Assembly (NCBI RefSeq): GCF_000317065.1
Contig: NC_019701.1
Location: 2,986,001 to 3,050,000 of the forward strand
Origin: Pseudanabaena sp. PCC 7367
GTDB lineage: Bacteria > Cyanobacteriota > Cyanobacteriia > Pseudanabaenales > Pseudanabaenaceae
DNA length: 64,000 bases
Reading direction: 5' to 3'
Shown: in pieces, positions 28,586-39,300 of the stretch
Layout: every line of letters starts with the position of its first letter
Numbering within the stretch: the stretch's first letter is position 1
The notes under the pieces: model-generated
Databases searched by the model: none
What the model was told of the DNA's origin: nothing
Seen by the model: only the letters and a program-made list of their open reading frames with translations
Position numbers and translations under genes: made by a program

Positions 28586-29407
28586 CTACAACAAATCATC
28601 CATCCACAACATAATTTGCTGCAGTGGTTCAGAAAGACTTAAATCATAGTCTACGTTAGGCAAATGTGCATTCAGCAATTCTTTCAGGGCAGCCAATTTG
28701 AAGCTATCCTCCACTTCAGCTTGGGCGATCGCCTCGGCGGCAGGCAGATAGCCCAGTTGCCCTAAATTTGCTAATGCGATTCGACGCAGGCTGAGATCGG
28801 GATTTTTGAGCTGAATTACTAACTGCTCAGCATATTCAGTTTGCTCCGTGATGCCATACATGGCGCTAAAGGCAGCAAAACGAATTCGATCGGTGCGATG
28901 CCCCAGAAACAGCCGCACGAGATCTTCTGCCGATCTAGCTTTTAAGCGTCCCAGGGCTTTTAAAATTGCTTCATAGGGTTGCTGTTTTAAGCTGTTGATT
29001 GCAGCAACGTCAGTGGGCAATAACTGGCTTAGAGCCGGGATACAAGCCTGTGCTGCCCGCAATCCCTGGGGAACGCTAGCGATCGCCTCGATCGCCACCA
29101 CCGCCGCCTCACGCAGATAATAGTCATCACTGCCTAGGGCTTCGATCAACGCAGGGATAGCACTCGGCTCTTTTAATTCCCCCAGAGCCCTAGCCGCATT
29201 GCGTTTGAGGGGATAGCCGCCCAATTCCGTGCTTTCTTCTTCGGCGTTCAGTGCTGCTAGTAATGGCTCCAGGGCTTCCTTGGCGCGGAGCTTACCCAAC
29301 CACCATGCCGCATAGTAGCGCTGCGAATAGTCTTCGGCGCTTAAGTTGGCGATCGCCTGCTCTACGGTCAGAGCTATCTGAATTGATGGAGCGTACTCAT
29401 CAGACAT
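28586..29407 (-). CDS. cpcE: phycocyanobilin lyase subunit CpcE (HEAT repeats)
   Basis: Other half of the CpcE/CpcF lyase. The 273 residues carry the family markers: LTVEQAIANL, RYYAAWWLGKLRA, GGYPLKRNAARALGEL, DDYYLREAAVVAIEA, QQPYEAILKALGRL, LSLRRIALANLGQLGYLPA and a C-terminal MLWMDDLL. Length is normal and no repeat is missing. ATG 29407. Distance from cpcA/B genes is unusual for many species but known in others. Specificity for CpcA is by family, not proven here. Confidence 0.87.
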   Translation of the reverse strand: MSDEYAPSIQIALTVEQAIANLSAEDYSQRYYAAWWLGKLRAKEALEPLLAALNAEEESTELGGYPLKRNAARALGELKEPSAIPALIEALGSDDYYLREAAVVAIEAIASVPQGLRAAQACIPALSQLLPTDVAAINSLKQQPYEAILKALGRLKARSAEDLVRLFLGHRTDRIRFAAFSAMYGITEQTEYAEQLVIQLKNPDLSLRRIALANLGQLGYLPAAEAIAQAEVEDSFKLAALKELLNAHLPNVDYDLSLSEPLQQIMLWMDDLL

Positions 29408-29992
29408 AGCAACCTATCAGGGGAAATCCATCGCTTTTGCTGATCTTGCTCTAGAAATGATTTTAATGCTTCAAATCTTTCTGGGTTCTAGATCGATCGA
29501 CGGCATTACTTAAACCGATTTAACACTAGTTGGGAGCCAATCCCAGATCAAATTCTAGAGCAAATTCAAGTATATGCTTACTGTATCAGGATGTCTGCAA
29601 TCATTGGGATTACAAAAAGTCCGTGATGAACGATAACTATTTAACCGGATTTGAGATTAGCTCAAGGATCTGGTCAAACTAGCTAACCATTAAAACAAGA
29701 AGCAATTAAATCAAAATTTTACAGACCGATCGCAACTAAGCCAAATTGGCGAATTTCAGCAAATGGATGATATCAGTCTTTTGATAATAGCTACGCATAT
29801 ATTAACAAAAGAGAACCTTTTGCCCTGAGCCAGTTATGCTGCGATCAGGCAATATTATTGGGCGATTACTTCGCAGTTAAGTCCCGATGTTCTCTAGTTT
29901 TGGGGGATGGGAAATTTATTTGATTAATCGATCTAAATCAACTTTAAGCCAACCAGCCAATAACAAATCTATACAATACAACGCCCAATTTT
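29408..29992. other. 585-base spacer, nothing recognised
   Basis: Upstream of cpcE on the minus strand and downstream of the acetyltransferase gene, whose stop is at 29993. AT-rich with a few CGATCG cores. No reading frame, no clear terminator. Confidence 0.45.
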
Positions 29993-30571
29993 TTATAACA
30001 CTGCTCGATTAGCAGCCTTGGGTTTGAGGATTGCATAGAGGCTTAAATCTAGATATGCGCCCTTTACGAAGGCATATTCACGCAACACCCCTTCAAATTG
30101 CATTCCTGCCTTTTCTAAGACCCTGGCTGAAGCCACATTTTCCTTCATACACATTGCTTCAATTCGATTCAGCATCATCACATGAAACCCAAACGCGATC
30201 GCCGCGCTCACTGCTTCAGTCATATAGCCATTGTGCCAATGGGATCGCGCCAGCGCATAGCCAATTTCTGCTCTGGCATGGGCGGGATGCCAATTCACAA
30301 AGCCGCAGGTGCCAATTAATTTGGCTTCACTGGCTAACACAATACCCCAATGGATCAGACGATCGCGTTCATATTGCTCGGCTAGACCGGTTAAAAATTC
30401 CTGGCTGTCAGCGATCGATCGATGGGGTGTCCAGTAAGTGTATTTGCTTACCAATGGATCTTGAGCATATTCAAATAGATCGGCCGCATCATCCAGCACC
30501 AAGCGTCTGAGCACAAGTCTTTTCGTCTGGAGCGTTAATAGCGGCTCTGGAATTTGCCAACCCTTCATCAA
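29993..30571 (-). CDS. GNAT acetyltransferase, RimJ/RimL-like
   Basis: Acetyl-CoA-dependent N-acetyltransferase of the Acetyltransf_3 (RimJ/RimL) group, 192 residues. The strand-helix pattern is typical: LQTKRLVLRRLVLDDAADLFEY, LIGTCGFVNWHPAHARAEIGYALARSHWHNGYMTEAV (with the CoA-binding loop) and VASARVLEKAGMQFEGVLREY. Substrate not determinable; RimJ/RimL modify ribosomal proteins, while relatives act on small molecules. Single gene. Confidence 0.88.
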   Translation of the reverse strand: MMKGWQIPEPLLTLQTKRLVLRRLVLDDAADLFEYAQDPLVSKYTYWTPHRSIADSQEFLTGLAEQYERDRLIHWGIVLASEAKLIGTCGFVNWHPAHARAEIGYALARSHWHNGYMTEAVSAAIAFGFHVMMLNRIEAMCMKENVASARVLEKAGMQFEGVLREYAFVKGAYLDLSLYAILKPKAANRAVL

Positions 30572-30640
30572 AACAACCTGATCGCGCTCAATTCCTTAAC
30601 TATGCCTAACCAACTGGGCTTAACCAACTGATCTATCACC

Positions 30641-31492
30641 TCAATTATCATCCTGGGATTGATGTCGTCCAATCCGCTCTAGATCACGCTTGACTTCAAA
30701 ACACAATTCCCGATTGCGTGGATCAGTGGTTAAAGCCTTATTTAAGTACAGTTCGGCTTTTTTGAAGTCCCCCTGCATGAGCAAATCACTACCCCAACGA
30801 TGATAGGATACCGCTTGCCAGTGGATTACTTCCGGTGAGGTAGAAAATTTCTCGCGCATTCCCTCCGCCACCGCGATCGCTACCACATACTTTTTCTGCT
30901 TGAGCAAATCCTGCAATCGTCTCAGGGTATCTGACTTTAGTTTGACCTCGGGGTCGATGTTGCTGCCATTACTGCTGCCAGGTGTAGTTCGTTTTTTGTT
31001 TTTGCCGCCATTAGCACTAGATTTGCGATATTTGCGTTTAGCAGCATTGGCAAACCATTGGGCACGCCTTTCTTTGGTGGTTTGTTTGGTCTCTTGCGAT
31101 GGTTTGGGCGGAGCTGTTTTTGGTGGTGGTGGCGGTGGCCGATGACCAGCATTGGTCTTTTGATTGGGTTGAGCGTTTCGTGCGTGGGAACGTTGGGTGT
31201 GATTATGGCGATCGGGATTGGCAGTACGATCGCTACGATCGCTATGATGGGCTGTCCTGACCTTTACTCCTGCCTGGGGCGATCGATGCGGGCGGATGGT
31301 GGGCTCATTGCCAGTATTCTTGAGCAATTGATAGGCTTCTTGCACCAGTCGAAACTTATCCGCCGCCGTGGGATCATCACGATTGATGTCAGGATGGTAT
31401 TTACGCGCCAAACGCCGATACGCTGTCTTGACATCGTCCAGAGAAGCGTTGCGGGGTAATCCTAATACTCGATAGCATTCAAATTGATGCAT
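30641..31492 (-). CDS. J-domain protein with C-terminal TPR-like region
   Basis: DnaJ-type co-chaperone. Residues 5-65 are a J domain with the HPD tripeptide at 33-35 (KYHPDINRDD), which stimulates DnaK ATPase. Next comes a long basic, Pro-rich linker (about 65-190: repeats of His, Arg, Pro and Lys, including PPPPPKTAPPKP). The C-terminal 90 residues contain TPR-like helices, for example KKAELYLNKALTTDPRNREL. It lacks the zinc-finger and G/F region of canonical DnaJ. The partner Hsp70 is not in the window. ATG at 31492. Confidence 0.85.
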   Translation of the reverse strand: MHQFECYRVLGLPRNASLDDVKTAYRRLARKYHPDINRDDPTAADKFRLVQEAYQLLKNTGNEPTIRPHRSPQAGVKVRTAHHSDRSDRTANPDRHNHTQRSHARNAQPNQKTNAGHRPPPPPPKTAPPKPSQETKQTTKERRAQWFANAAKRKYRKSSANGGKNKKRTTPGSSNGSNIDPEVKLKSDTLRRLQDLLKQKKYVVAIAVAEGMREKFSTSPEVIHWQAVSYHRWGSDLLMQGDFKKAELYLNKALTTDPRNRELCFEVKRDLERIGRHQSQDDN

Positions 31493-31756
31493 ATGGTAAA
31501 TGCATACTGGCCAATAAGTTGGGATCGGCGATCGGCTGGCTTAAATCAGCTATTTATAGCTAATAAATCCGTGATTAATCTAATTGCACCGCAAGACCAG
31601 CAAGTCCTGCGTAAACAAAACTATACCCAGACATGCCAGGCACTTTAGTAAATTTTATTATTTGTATTGTTTTTACACACGATCGCTTAATAATGCAAGC
31701 TCCGATCGAAGCAGATCTGCGATCGGCGTAATTTATTTAAAAATTAAAATTAAAAA

Positions 31757-31939
31757 TCATGTAGGCTCGTCTGGTTTTTTGCGCACCGCATAGCTACCCT
31801 TGGGGGTGTCCCGCGATCCTTTATTTTGCCGCACCAGCCGTTCAAAATAATCCAAGGCCTTTTCTTGATTCTCAAACTCTTGAATCACATGCACCTTACG
31901 CCCGCGCTGCATCCTCAAAACTACTTGAAACATACCCAA
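31757..31939 (-). CDS. small basic conserved protein
   Basis: A 60-residue protein, MGMFQVVLRMQRGRK and so on, with one amphipathic helix (NQEKALDYFERLVRQN) and a basic, Pro-containing tail. No motif I recognise; the frame is a credible small gene because its codon use is ordered and it has a good ATG, though no strong Shine-Dalgarno. Unknown function; the evidence is reading-frame coherence only. Confidence 0.5.
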   Translation of the reverse strand: MGMFQVVLRMQRGRKVHVIQEFENQEKALDYFERLVRQNKGSRDTPKGSYAVRKKPDEPT

Positions 31940-32351
31940 TCAAACCCACCAGTCCACAACAATCACTGTAATTTAACCGCTTTACAGTTATTAAGCTCAA
32001 CCGCTTACACCTGTATTTTTATAAAATCTAAATCTAGGCTTGGTATTTCTTCGGACGGGATTAGACAATTACCCACGATCGAATTGCTTAGATTTAATCA
32101 CACATTTACAAACAAAACATCTAACATCTAGTCCTGGCAGCTTGTGCATTTACTAGTATATTTAAAAGCTCAGATTTAGATATATTAGATATACCTAATC
32201 CACACCAGAGTTTAGGGAAATATAACCTAAACTTACTATTCAAGTCCAATTTGAGCAAGCTGAAGTATCAATAATAGTTTGATTAATCATTCCCTGCGAT
32301 CGAATTGTTTCAGCATTGCTTGAAGATTTACGCCAATTTCATGTCAACGCT
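31940..32351. other. 412-base divergent spacer
   Basis: Separates the small protein from the lipoate ligase-like gene. AT-rich with short repeats of ATTTAGATATA type around 32170-32200, typical of promoter DNA; nothing else recognised. Confidence 0.4.
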
Positions 32352-33293
32352 ATGTCAGCTATTCCATCCCCTGATTTGTCCTGGCGACTGATTCCCTATC
32401 AAAATGCAGCAGCGGGTTTGAATATGGCGATCGATCGCTATTGCCTAAATGCGGCGACTCAATCTATTCAGGTTAACGATGATTTAGAACCAAAGCGGGA
32501 GAATGATCGAGCTGTAAAGGATATCAGTAGGGCTGAAACAGGGCGATCGATGCTCCGTTTTTATGGTTGGCAGAGGCCGACAATCTCGCTTGGTCATCAC
32601 CAGCGGCGCATTCCTGAGCATTGGTCCGAGCTAGCGCAAGAGTTGGATTTAGCGATGGTACGTCGTCCCAGTGGGGGGCGGGCGGTGTTGCACCACCATG
32701 ATTTAACCTATGCGATCGTGACCAGGGCTCCATTTCCTAACCGCGACCAAACCTATCGCCATATGTGTGAGTTTTTAATTAAGGGATTGGCCAAGTTGGG
32801 GATTGAAGTGAATTATGGCGCGGCCAAACGTAACTATATGCATAATCCCAGTTGTTTTAATACGGCCACCAATGCCGACCTGGTGGTGGCGGATGGGCGC
32901 AAGCTGGTTGGTAGTGCCCAGGTTTATGCTCATGGTTGGCTGCTGCAACATGGCACGATCGCAATTCAACCTGACTATGCGCTATTAGAAAAAGTATTTA
33001 GAACTAAGGTGCCGATCGTGGGGGTGGCGGAGCTATTGAAGTGCGAGGCGATCGAGGCGATCGAAGAGAATGCTAATAGTTTAAATCCAAGACATGGAGC
33101 GATCGCTAACTCGTCAACTAGTTTATTGACTGATTTACAAGCCAAGCTAATTAAGGTGCTTTCTGGGGCTGCCAGTGAGCATTTTCAGGTTGAATTAGTG
33201 TCTGAACCGCTGATGGAGCAAGAAATGGGGACGATCGCCGCCCTTGAGCAAGGCTTTAGTGAGGGTCTATTAGCCCAGTCGATTAGCGTTTGA
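32352..33293 (+). CDS. lipoate-protein ligase A-like (LplA/BPL fold)
   Basis: Lipoyl or biotinyl ligase fold protein, probably attaching lipoate or octanoate to 2-oxoacid dehydrogenase and glycine cleavage domains. Signature segments: GLNMAIDRYCL, LRFYGWQRPTISLGHHQ, MVRRPSGGRAVLHHHDLTYAIV (the RRxxGGGAVxH-type loop, here RRPSGGRAVLHH), CFNTATNADLVVADGRKLVGSAQ (conserved Lys) and LLQHGTIAIQ. Length (313 residues from ATG 32352; the TTG at 32316 would add 12) is that of LplA. The C-terminus beyond residue 240 is less conserved and Ser-rich. Substrate and cofactor need testing. Confidence 0.85.
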   Translation: MSAIPSPDLSWRLIPYQNAAAGLNMAIDRYCLNAATQSIQVNDDLEPKRENDRAVKDISRAETGRSMLRFYGWQRPTISLGHHQRRIPEHWSELAQELDLAMVRRPSGGRAVLHHHDLTYAIVTRAPFPNRDQTYRHMCEFLIKGLAKLGIEVNYGAAKRNYMHNPSCFNTATNADLVVADGRKLVGSAQVYAHGWLLQHGTIAIQPDYALLEKVFRTKVPIVGVAELLKCEAIEAIEENANSLNPRHGAIANSSTSLLTDLQAKLIKVLSGAASEHFQVELVSEPLMEQEMGTIAALEQGFSEGLLAQSISV

Positions 33294-33305
33294 GCAATCA
33301 GATAT

Positions 33306-33353
33306 AACAAATTAAATAACAAATTAAATAACAAATTAAATAACAAATTAAAT
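33306..33353. repeat. 12-base tandem repeat, four copies
   Basis: Four perfect units AACAAATTAAAT between the lipoate ligase-like gene and the end of the giant glycosyltransferase gene. Non-coding. Confidence 0.9.
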
Positions 33354-33398
33354 AAAGTCAAATTAAGTGAGGAAAATAAAAAGACCGTGAGCGTTGAG

Positions 33399-36300
33399 TT
33401 AAAGTTGGGCTTTAATCGTTGTCATCATCTTGTTTACCTGCTGTGACCAGGTGAGTTGTTGCATAAACCCGGCGGCGGCTTGTCCCTTGGCCTGGGCGCG
33501 ATCGCGGTGATTAAAAATATCTTCCAGTGCTGCCACCGCTTCATCAACCTCTGACTCGCCCCAACCCTCAATACCACGAATATAGTCGGGCGGGTTCACG
33601 ATCGATCGCTGTGACTGTAACGAATAGCAGTGATTTTGATTAATAATATCCAGGTGTCCTGTATTGGCCGAAATCACAGTAGGAATACCGCAGGCTAAGC
33701 ATTCCATTGCCACCAGATTTGTGCCCCCCTCACAACGATTTGGGAAAATCGCCGCATCCGCCTCTTGTACCACCCTGGGCATCAGGTAATTGGGTACTAT
33801 GCCCATGTCAAGGAAAGAACCAGCCGGTAAGCCATTGGCCTGCAACCAGGCGCTAATATTCAAGCGGCGATCGCTACCTACTTCCGGTAGTCCAACCACA
33901 TTACCTGTGGCTTCAAGCCCACGCATGAACTGCGGCCAGTGATTATGCCAGGCAGTGATCAGCAAGGCTTCGGGATGACGCGCTTGAAAAATCTTGAACG
34001 CAGCCACCACAATATCCTGGGCTTTGCGATATTCCAGCTTACCGCCAGAGAAAACTATAAAGCGATCGCGCCAGGCAGTGGATTTGAATGAGATAGGATG
34101 GTGCAATGTTGGATCAATGCCTTGCAGCACGGTATGCACATTGTTGATGCCATAACCTTTCAATACCTCCGCATTCCAGCTTGATCCGGCTAGAATCAAA
34201 TCAAAAGTATTGGCCTTGGCGATCGCTGCCGCGTCTAAATATGTATCTTCAAAGAAAATAAAGCCCACATTCCGATCGCTACCCACCTTGTTCAAATCCG
34301 CCCCAGCCAAGTTATTACCCAATGCATGAACAATCGGCACCCCCAGATCAAGTTGCTCCGTACTACTGATCTCAATCACCCGTTGCAGTCGTTGCTGTTG
34401 ATTGAGGTATGGCTTGAGCAATGCGTAATGTAGCGGATTGATGAACTGTTGATCGAGATTACTTGGTGCTGATAGCAGACAGGGGGCAAACTCAGCGTGG
34501 CGAGATAGATTCAGAGCCAGGTTTAGACCAAAGATGCCCCAACCGCTGGTGATGCCGATCGGCCAGCTAATGGCAATTGTCTGCTTATTGGCATTGTGAC
34601 CGCTAATGATCTGGTTGATCAGATCGGCTTCGGCAGTGTTTTTATTAATTTCGTTAGCTTGATCTGCTGGGGAGGCGGTGGCGATCGATTCAATTGGGGC
34701 GATCGTGATACCGATCGGTTCTACGGGCATAACCCTGGGTTGAAGTTGGATTACTTGATTGCTCTGATGATTGCTTTGATGATTGTTCTGATGATTACTC
34801 TGATCGGACTGGGAATCGCCAGGATCAAGATCATTATTGGCGATCGGTTCTTGCTCTATTTCTACTTGTGGCTGATCTAAATTTTCTTGAGCTTCTTTTG
34901 GCTCAGATGGTTTGGTCGAGCTAGATTGCTGATCTGTTTGTGGCGCTGGCTCTATTTGACTGGTATCGATCGGATCGATCGGCTTGCTTACTTTGACCGG
35001 TGCGGATTGTGCGGGCAAAGCTGAGCTTGTTGATGCTTGACTGGGCAGTAGTTCTGAGGACTTTAATGGTTCCAAGGGCGATCGCGCCAATAACTCTGGA
35101 GCATTGACAACCTCGCTCAAATTAGTAGCAATGCGCTGGATTAATAGCTGCCAGTCTTCACCATATTCAGCTTGGCGGCAGAGCTTAACCTGTGGATACC
35201 AGAGCGTATCTTCAGTTTCCCTTTGCCAGAACCACAATTCCGGCACATAGGGCAGCAACACCCACACTGGTTTGCCCAATGCTCCGGCCATATGCACCGT
35301 GGTATTACTAACTGAAATTACCAGATCGACGGCGGCCACTTGGGCGGCAAAATCATCTAAGCTGGCCATCTGATCGATCGCCGGGTCATCAAAGATCTCT
35401 ACGCCGTGGCGATCGCGCATCTCCTCTAATTTTTCTTGCCAATCGCCATATTGCAAATTAACCAATGTCACGCCTGGTGTAGTTAGGATCGGCAACCATT
35501 CTTCCAGTCTAGGCAAGCGTTTAGCACGATTACTACTATGCCAGGAAATGCCAATAATTAGCTTGCGGGTGGATGATTGCTGGTTTGTTTGCTTATTTGG
35601 TTGAATTTGATTTGAGGCCAAAGAATCGCGGTGCGGCTTGAGTGACAGATAGCGATCGCGGCAGATTTGAGTCAAACCTGGATCAGCTTGCAAATAAGCT
35701 TGGGGCTGGCCAAAACTAGCCCGATCGGGACGCAGCGATCGCCCCAGACTGCCCATCGGCAAAACGGATTTAGCATTCTGGTAACAAAGGCTCACCCGAT
35801 CAGCGCGGGACACAAATTGCATATTTTCAAGGTGGCCAAAGGAACGACGGAACAGCGGCAATAATCGCTCCTGGCAAGCCACCACCAGGCGATCGCCTAG
35901 ATTTCTTGCCTCCGCTAGCATACTGGCATAGATAATCTCATCACCTACGCCCTGCTCGCCCAGAATCAGGATTGTTTGATTACTCGGAGTCCCGTCAAAT
36001 ATTGGCAGAGCCAGAAAATTAAGGTAAGCGAAGGTATCACGATTACGATCGCGTAACCGCCATTCATATTCGACAAAACCAGCTTCAAACTTACCCTGCG
36101 CCAGCAAGACCAGCCCTAGATTTTCATGGCCGTCTACTGTCTCTGGTTGGATCACGATCGCTTGCCGGAAGTAGGCGATCGCCAGGTCAAAGTCACCACG
36201 ATAGCGACAGATACTACCCAAACTGAGCAGATCATCATATTCGGGCTTGATCGCCAGAGCTTGTTGATAATGGCTCAGCGCTTCATTTAGCTGGTTGTTT

Positions 36301-39300
36301 TGCCACAATGCCTGTCCCATATTTTTATGGATTTCTGCCAGGTCGCGCCGCAGCTCCAAAGCTTTGGTTAAATTAGCGATCGCTGGCTCTAATTGACCTT
36401 CTTGGCGCAGCAGATTACCCAGATTGTTATAGGCGATCGCAAAATCTGGCTGGAGTTGGATCGCTGTTTCATAGTTGCCGATCGCTTCATTGACAAGCCC
36501 TTGCCGTGCTTGCAGATCCGCCAGGTAAAAATATGCCAGTGAGCTAGGTTGTAATTTAATCAGCTCTTGATAACAGGCAATTGCGGCTTCAATCCGATCG
36601 AGTGATTGCAAGGTTTGCCCCAAAGCATGACGGGCATCGGTATTTTGCGGCTGACGATCGATCGCGCCTTGATAATAGTGGGCGGCAGCAGCCAGATAAC
36701 CACCTTCGCGGTAGGCATTGCCCAAATTAAAATACGCACTGGCATATTCTGGATTGATAGCGATCGCCCGATGTAAATAGCCCATACCGCGATCGAATTG
36801 CTTTTGCTGGCAGGCAATTATGCCGAGTAGGTGCAAGGCATCAAAATAGTCGGGATGCTGCTGTAAGATTTGCTGGCAGGCGATTGTAGCGTCATGGTGA
36901 CGATTGGCCTGGAAGTAGGTGATTGCTCGTTTGAAGAGGGCGGCAGCGCCAGAGGATGAAGTGCGATCGCTTCGTTGCGCTTGTTGTTGAATTGTATGAC
37001 TGATTGTCCAGGCGGCGGCAAATTCCTGGATCGCCTTACTTATTTCTGTAACTACTGCTTGCCAATCACCCGGATTGGGTTGCCGAAATAGCCGCGCCGT
37101 CGGATACCAGATACTATCTTTGCGCTCCAGTTGCCAGCGCCAATCGGGGGCAAAGGGCAGCAGCACCCATACTGGTTTGGCCAATGCCCCGGCCAGATGC
37201 ACCACCATCGTATCGATCGAGATGACTAGATCCAGTTGGGCGATCGCGGCAGCAGTGTCGGTTAAATCCAATAGCCGATCGCTGAGATTCCTTACTCTGG
37301 GCTGGTTTGACAATAGCTCTAAATCGGCCGCGTCAAGCTCTTGTTGCAGAATATAAAAATCTATATGCTCCACCTCAAATAGTGATTGAAAGATGGCCAA
37401 TGGGCAGGAGCGATTGCCACTGGAAGAACTGCGGGAAGTGGTTGCCCAGAAGATGCCAACTTTTAAATTACCTGTGGATCTAGCTAAAGGATCAGGCGAT
37501 CGTGATCTTCTGCCTCTTGTGGGGGCAATTTCTTGATCAAGCTCTAAATCAAAATCATTCGCAGCCGTTAGATAGGGGACTTGATTGGGAACAGTTGTCA
37601 AAGTTATGCCCAGCATATGCGCCAGACTCATCAATGGGGCGCGGAGATCGAAATGGGGGGTAGGATCGCTTGGTAGGGAAACCTGATCAATCCCATCGCA
37701 GTTGTTTAATAACCGCGCCAAACCATCATGATTGGCTTTCACCACAATCCGATCGCCCCTTTGTTTAGCGATCGGCACGAAGCGCAAAAACTGGATCGTA
37801 TCGCCTAAACCCTGCTCTGTATGGATCAGCAGCGTTTTGCCAGGGAAGGGCTGACCATCCCACAAAGGCTGTTTGGGTTCGCGGCTGGGGTCTTGCAATC
37901 GCATCGCCTCAGTCTGCCAGCGCCATTCATATTCCCGCAAGCCATTGCTATAGTCGCCACTCAGCAAGAAAGCGATTCCTAAATTCTGATGTGCTTCAGC
38001 ATAGTTGGGCTTAAGCTCGATCGCCCTGCGTTGGTAGTCGATCGCCGCCGCAAGATCACCCTGCAATCGTTTCAAAACACCCACACACACATAGGCTTGC
38101 ACAAAAGAATGATTGAGCGCGATCGCCCGTTGATGTTGCTCGATCGCTGCTGTCCATTTCCCTTGCGCGGTTAAGGCCAAACCCAGATGATATAGGGCTT
38201 CAACATAGTCGGGTTGAATGGCGATCGCCCGTTCATAGTAATCGATCGCTTGCGCTAATTGTCCCTGCTGTTTATGGATCACCCCCAGATGATTCAGGGC
38301 TTGGGCATGATTGGGGTTTTGATTGAGCACCCTTTGATATTGCTCGATCGCTTGCTCTTGTTCACCGATCTGCCCCAGAGCAACACCAAGCAAATAATTG
38401 GCTTCAATGTGTTCGGGTTGTTGATTCAGGAATTGACGATAAAGAGCGATCGCTGCATTAATCTGATCAGCCTGGTGGTTGGCGATCGCATTTTTCAGCA
38501 GGGCGGCAAGTTCTGGCGTTGTGGCGCGAGCAATTTGCGATTCGGGAGGTGGCTCAGTTGTTGGATCGCCAGGAGCAATATTAATCGCCCTAACTGTTGC
38601 CTCAATTTGAACAGGTGAATCAGGTTCTGGATTGTCGGCAGGCTCGTTGCCAGGATCACCACCAATATTAATTGGGTAATTGTAATTACTATTGGCATTG
38701 TCATTAGAGTCAATCGTTTGATCTGCGCCGTTATCGTCAAACTCAAGATCCAAACTGCCAGGGATTACATCATCAGGATTATTAATATTCGCATCAGCTT
38801 GTGCCCCAGATTGTGCTCCGACCAAATGCTGTTGATTTAAACTATCAAGATCCGGATCGGCATCTACCGCATCGATCGCACCAGATTGATTAACCAGATC
38901 GAGCGATTCTGCTAGCGGTTCATTCCTTGATGCTTGCTCAGACTCATAGCCACTATCTACCATCGTTGCAGTTGTAGGTGAAGCGATCGGTGATGCATCA
39001 GAGCGATCGTAATTGGTGGGATTGTCTACCTCGTTGCCATCAACTGCGTCAGTTGAATCGATCGAGTTAGACCCATCAGCTATATCAGTATCAGTGGTAT
39101 CAACGGCATCAACCCTATCAGGTTCGTCAATTTCAATTACTTGATCACCTTTAATTACTTGATCATCAACCGGGATATTCGCAGATAGATCAATTGTATC
39201 TATGCCGATCGAATCGTTAGTATCTGTAACATTTGCGGCTAGAGGATGTAGCGGTAGCTCCGGCGTAAAGCGCTCAGGATTAGCGATCAACTGCTCTAGC

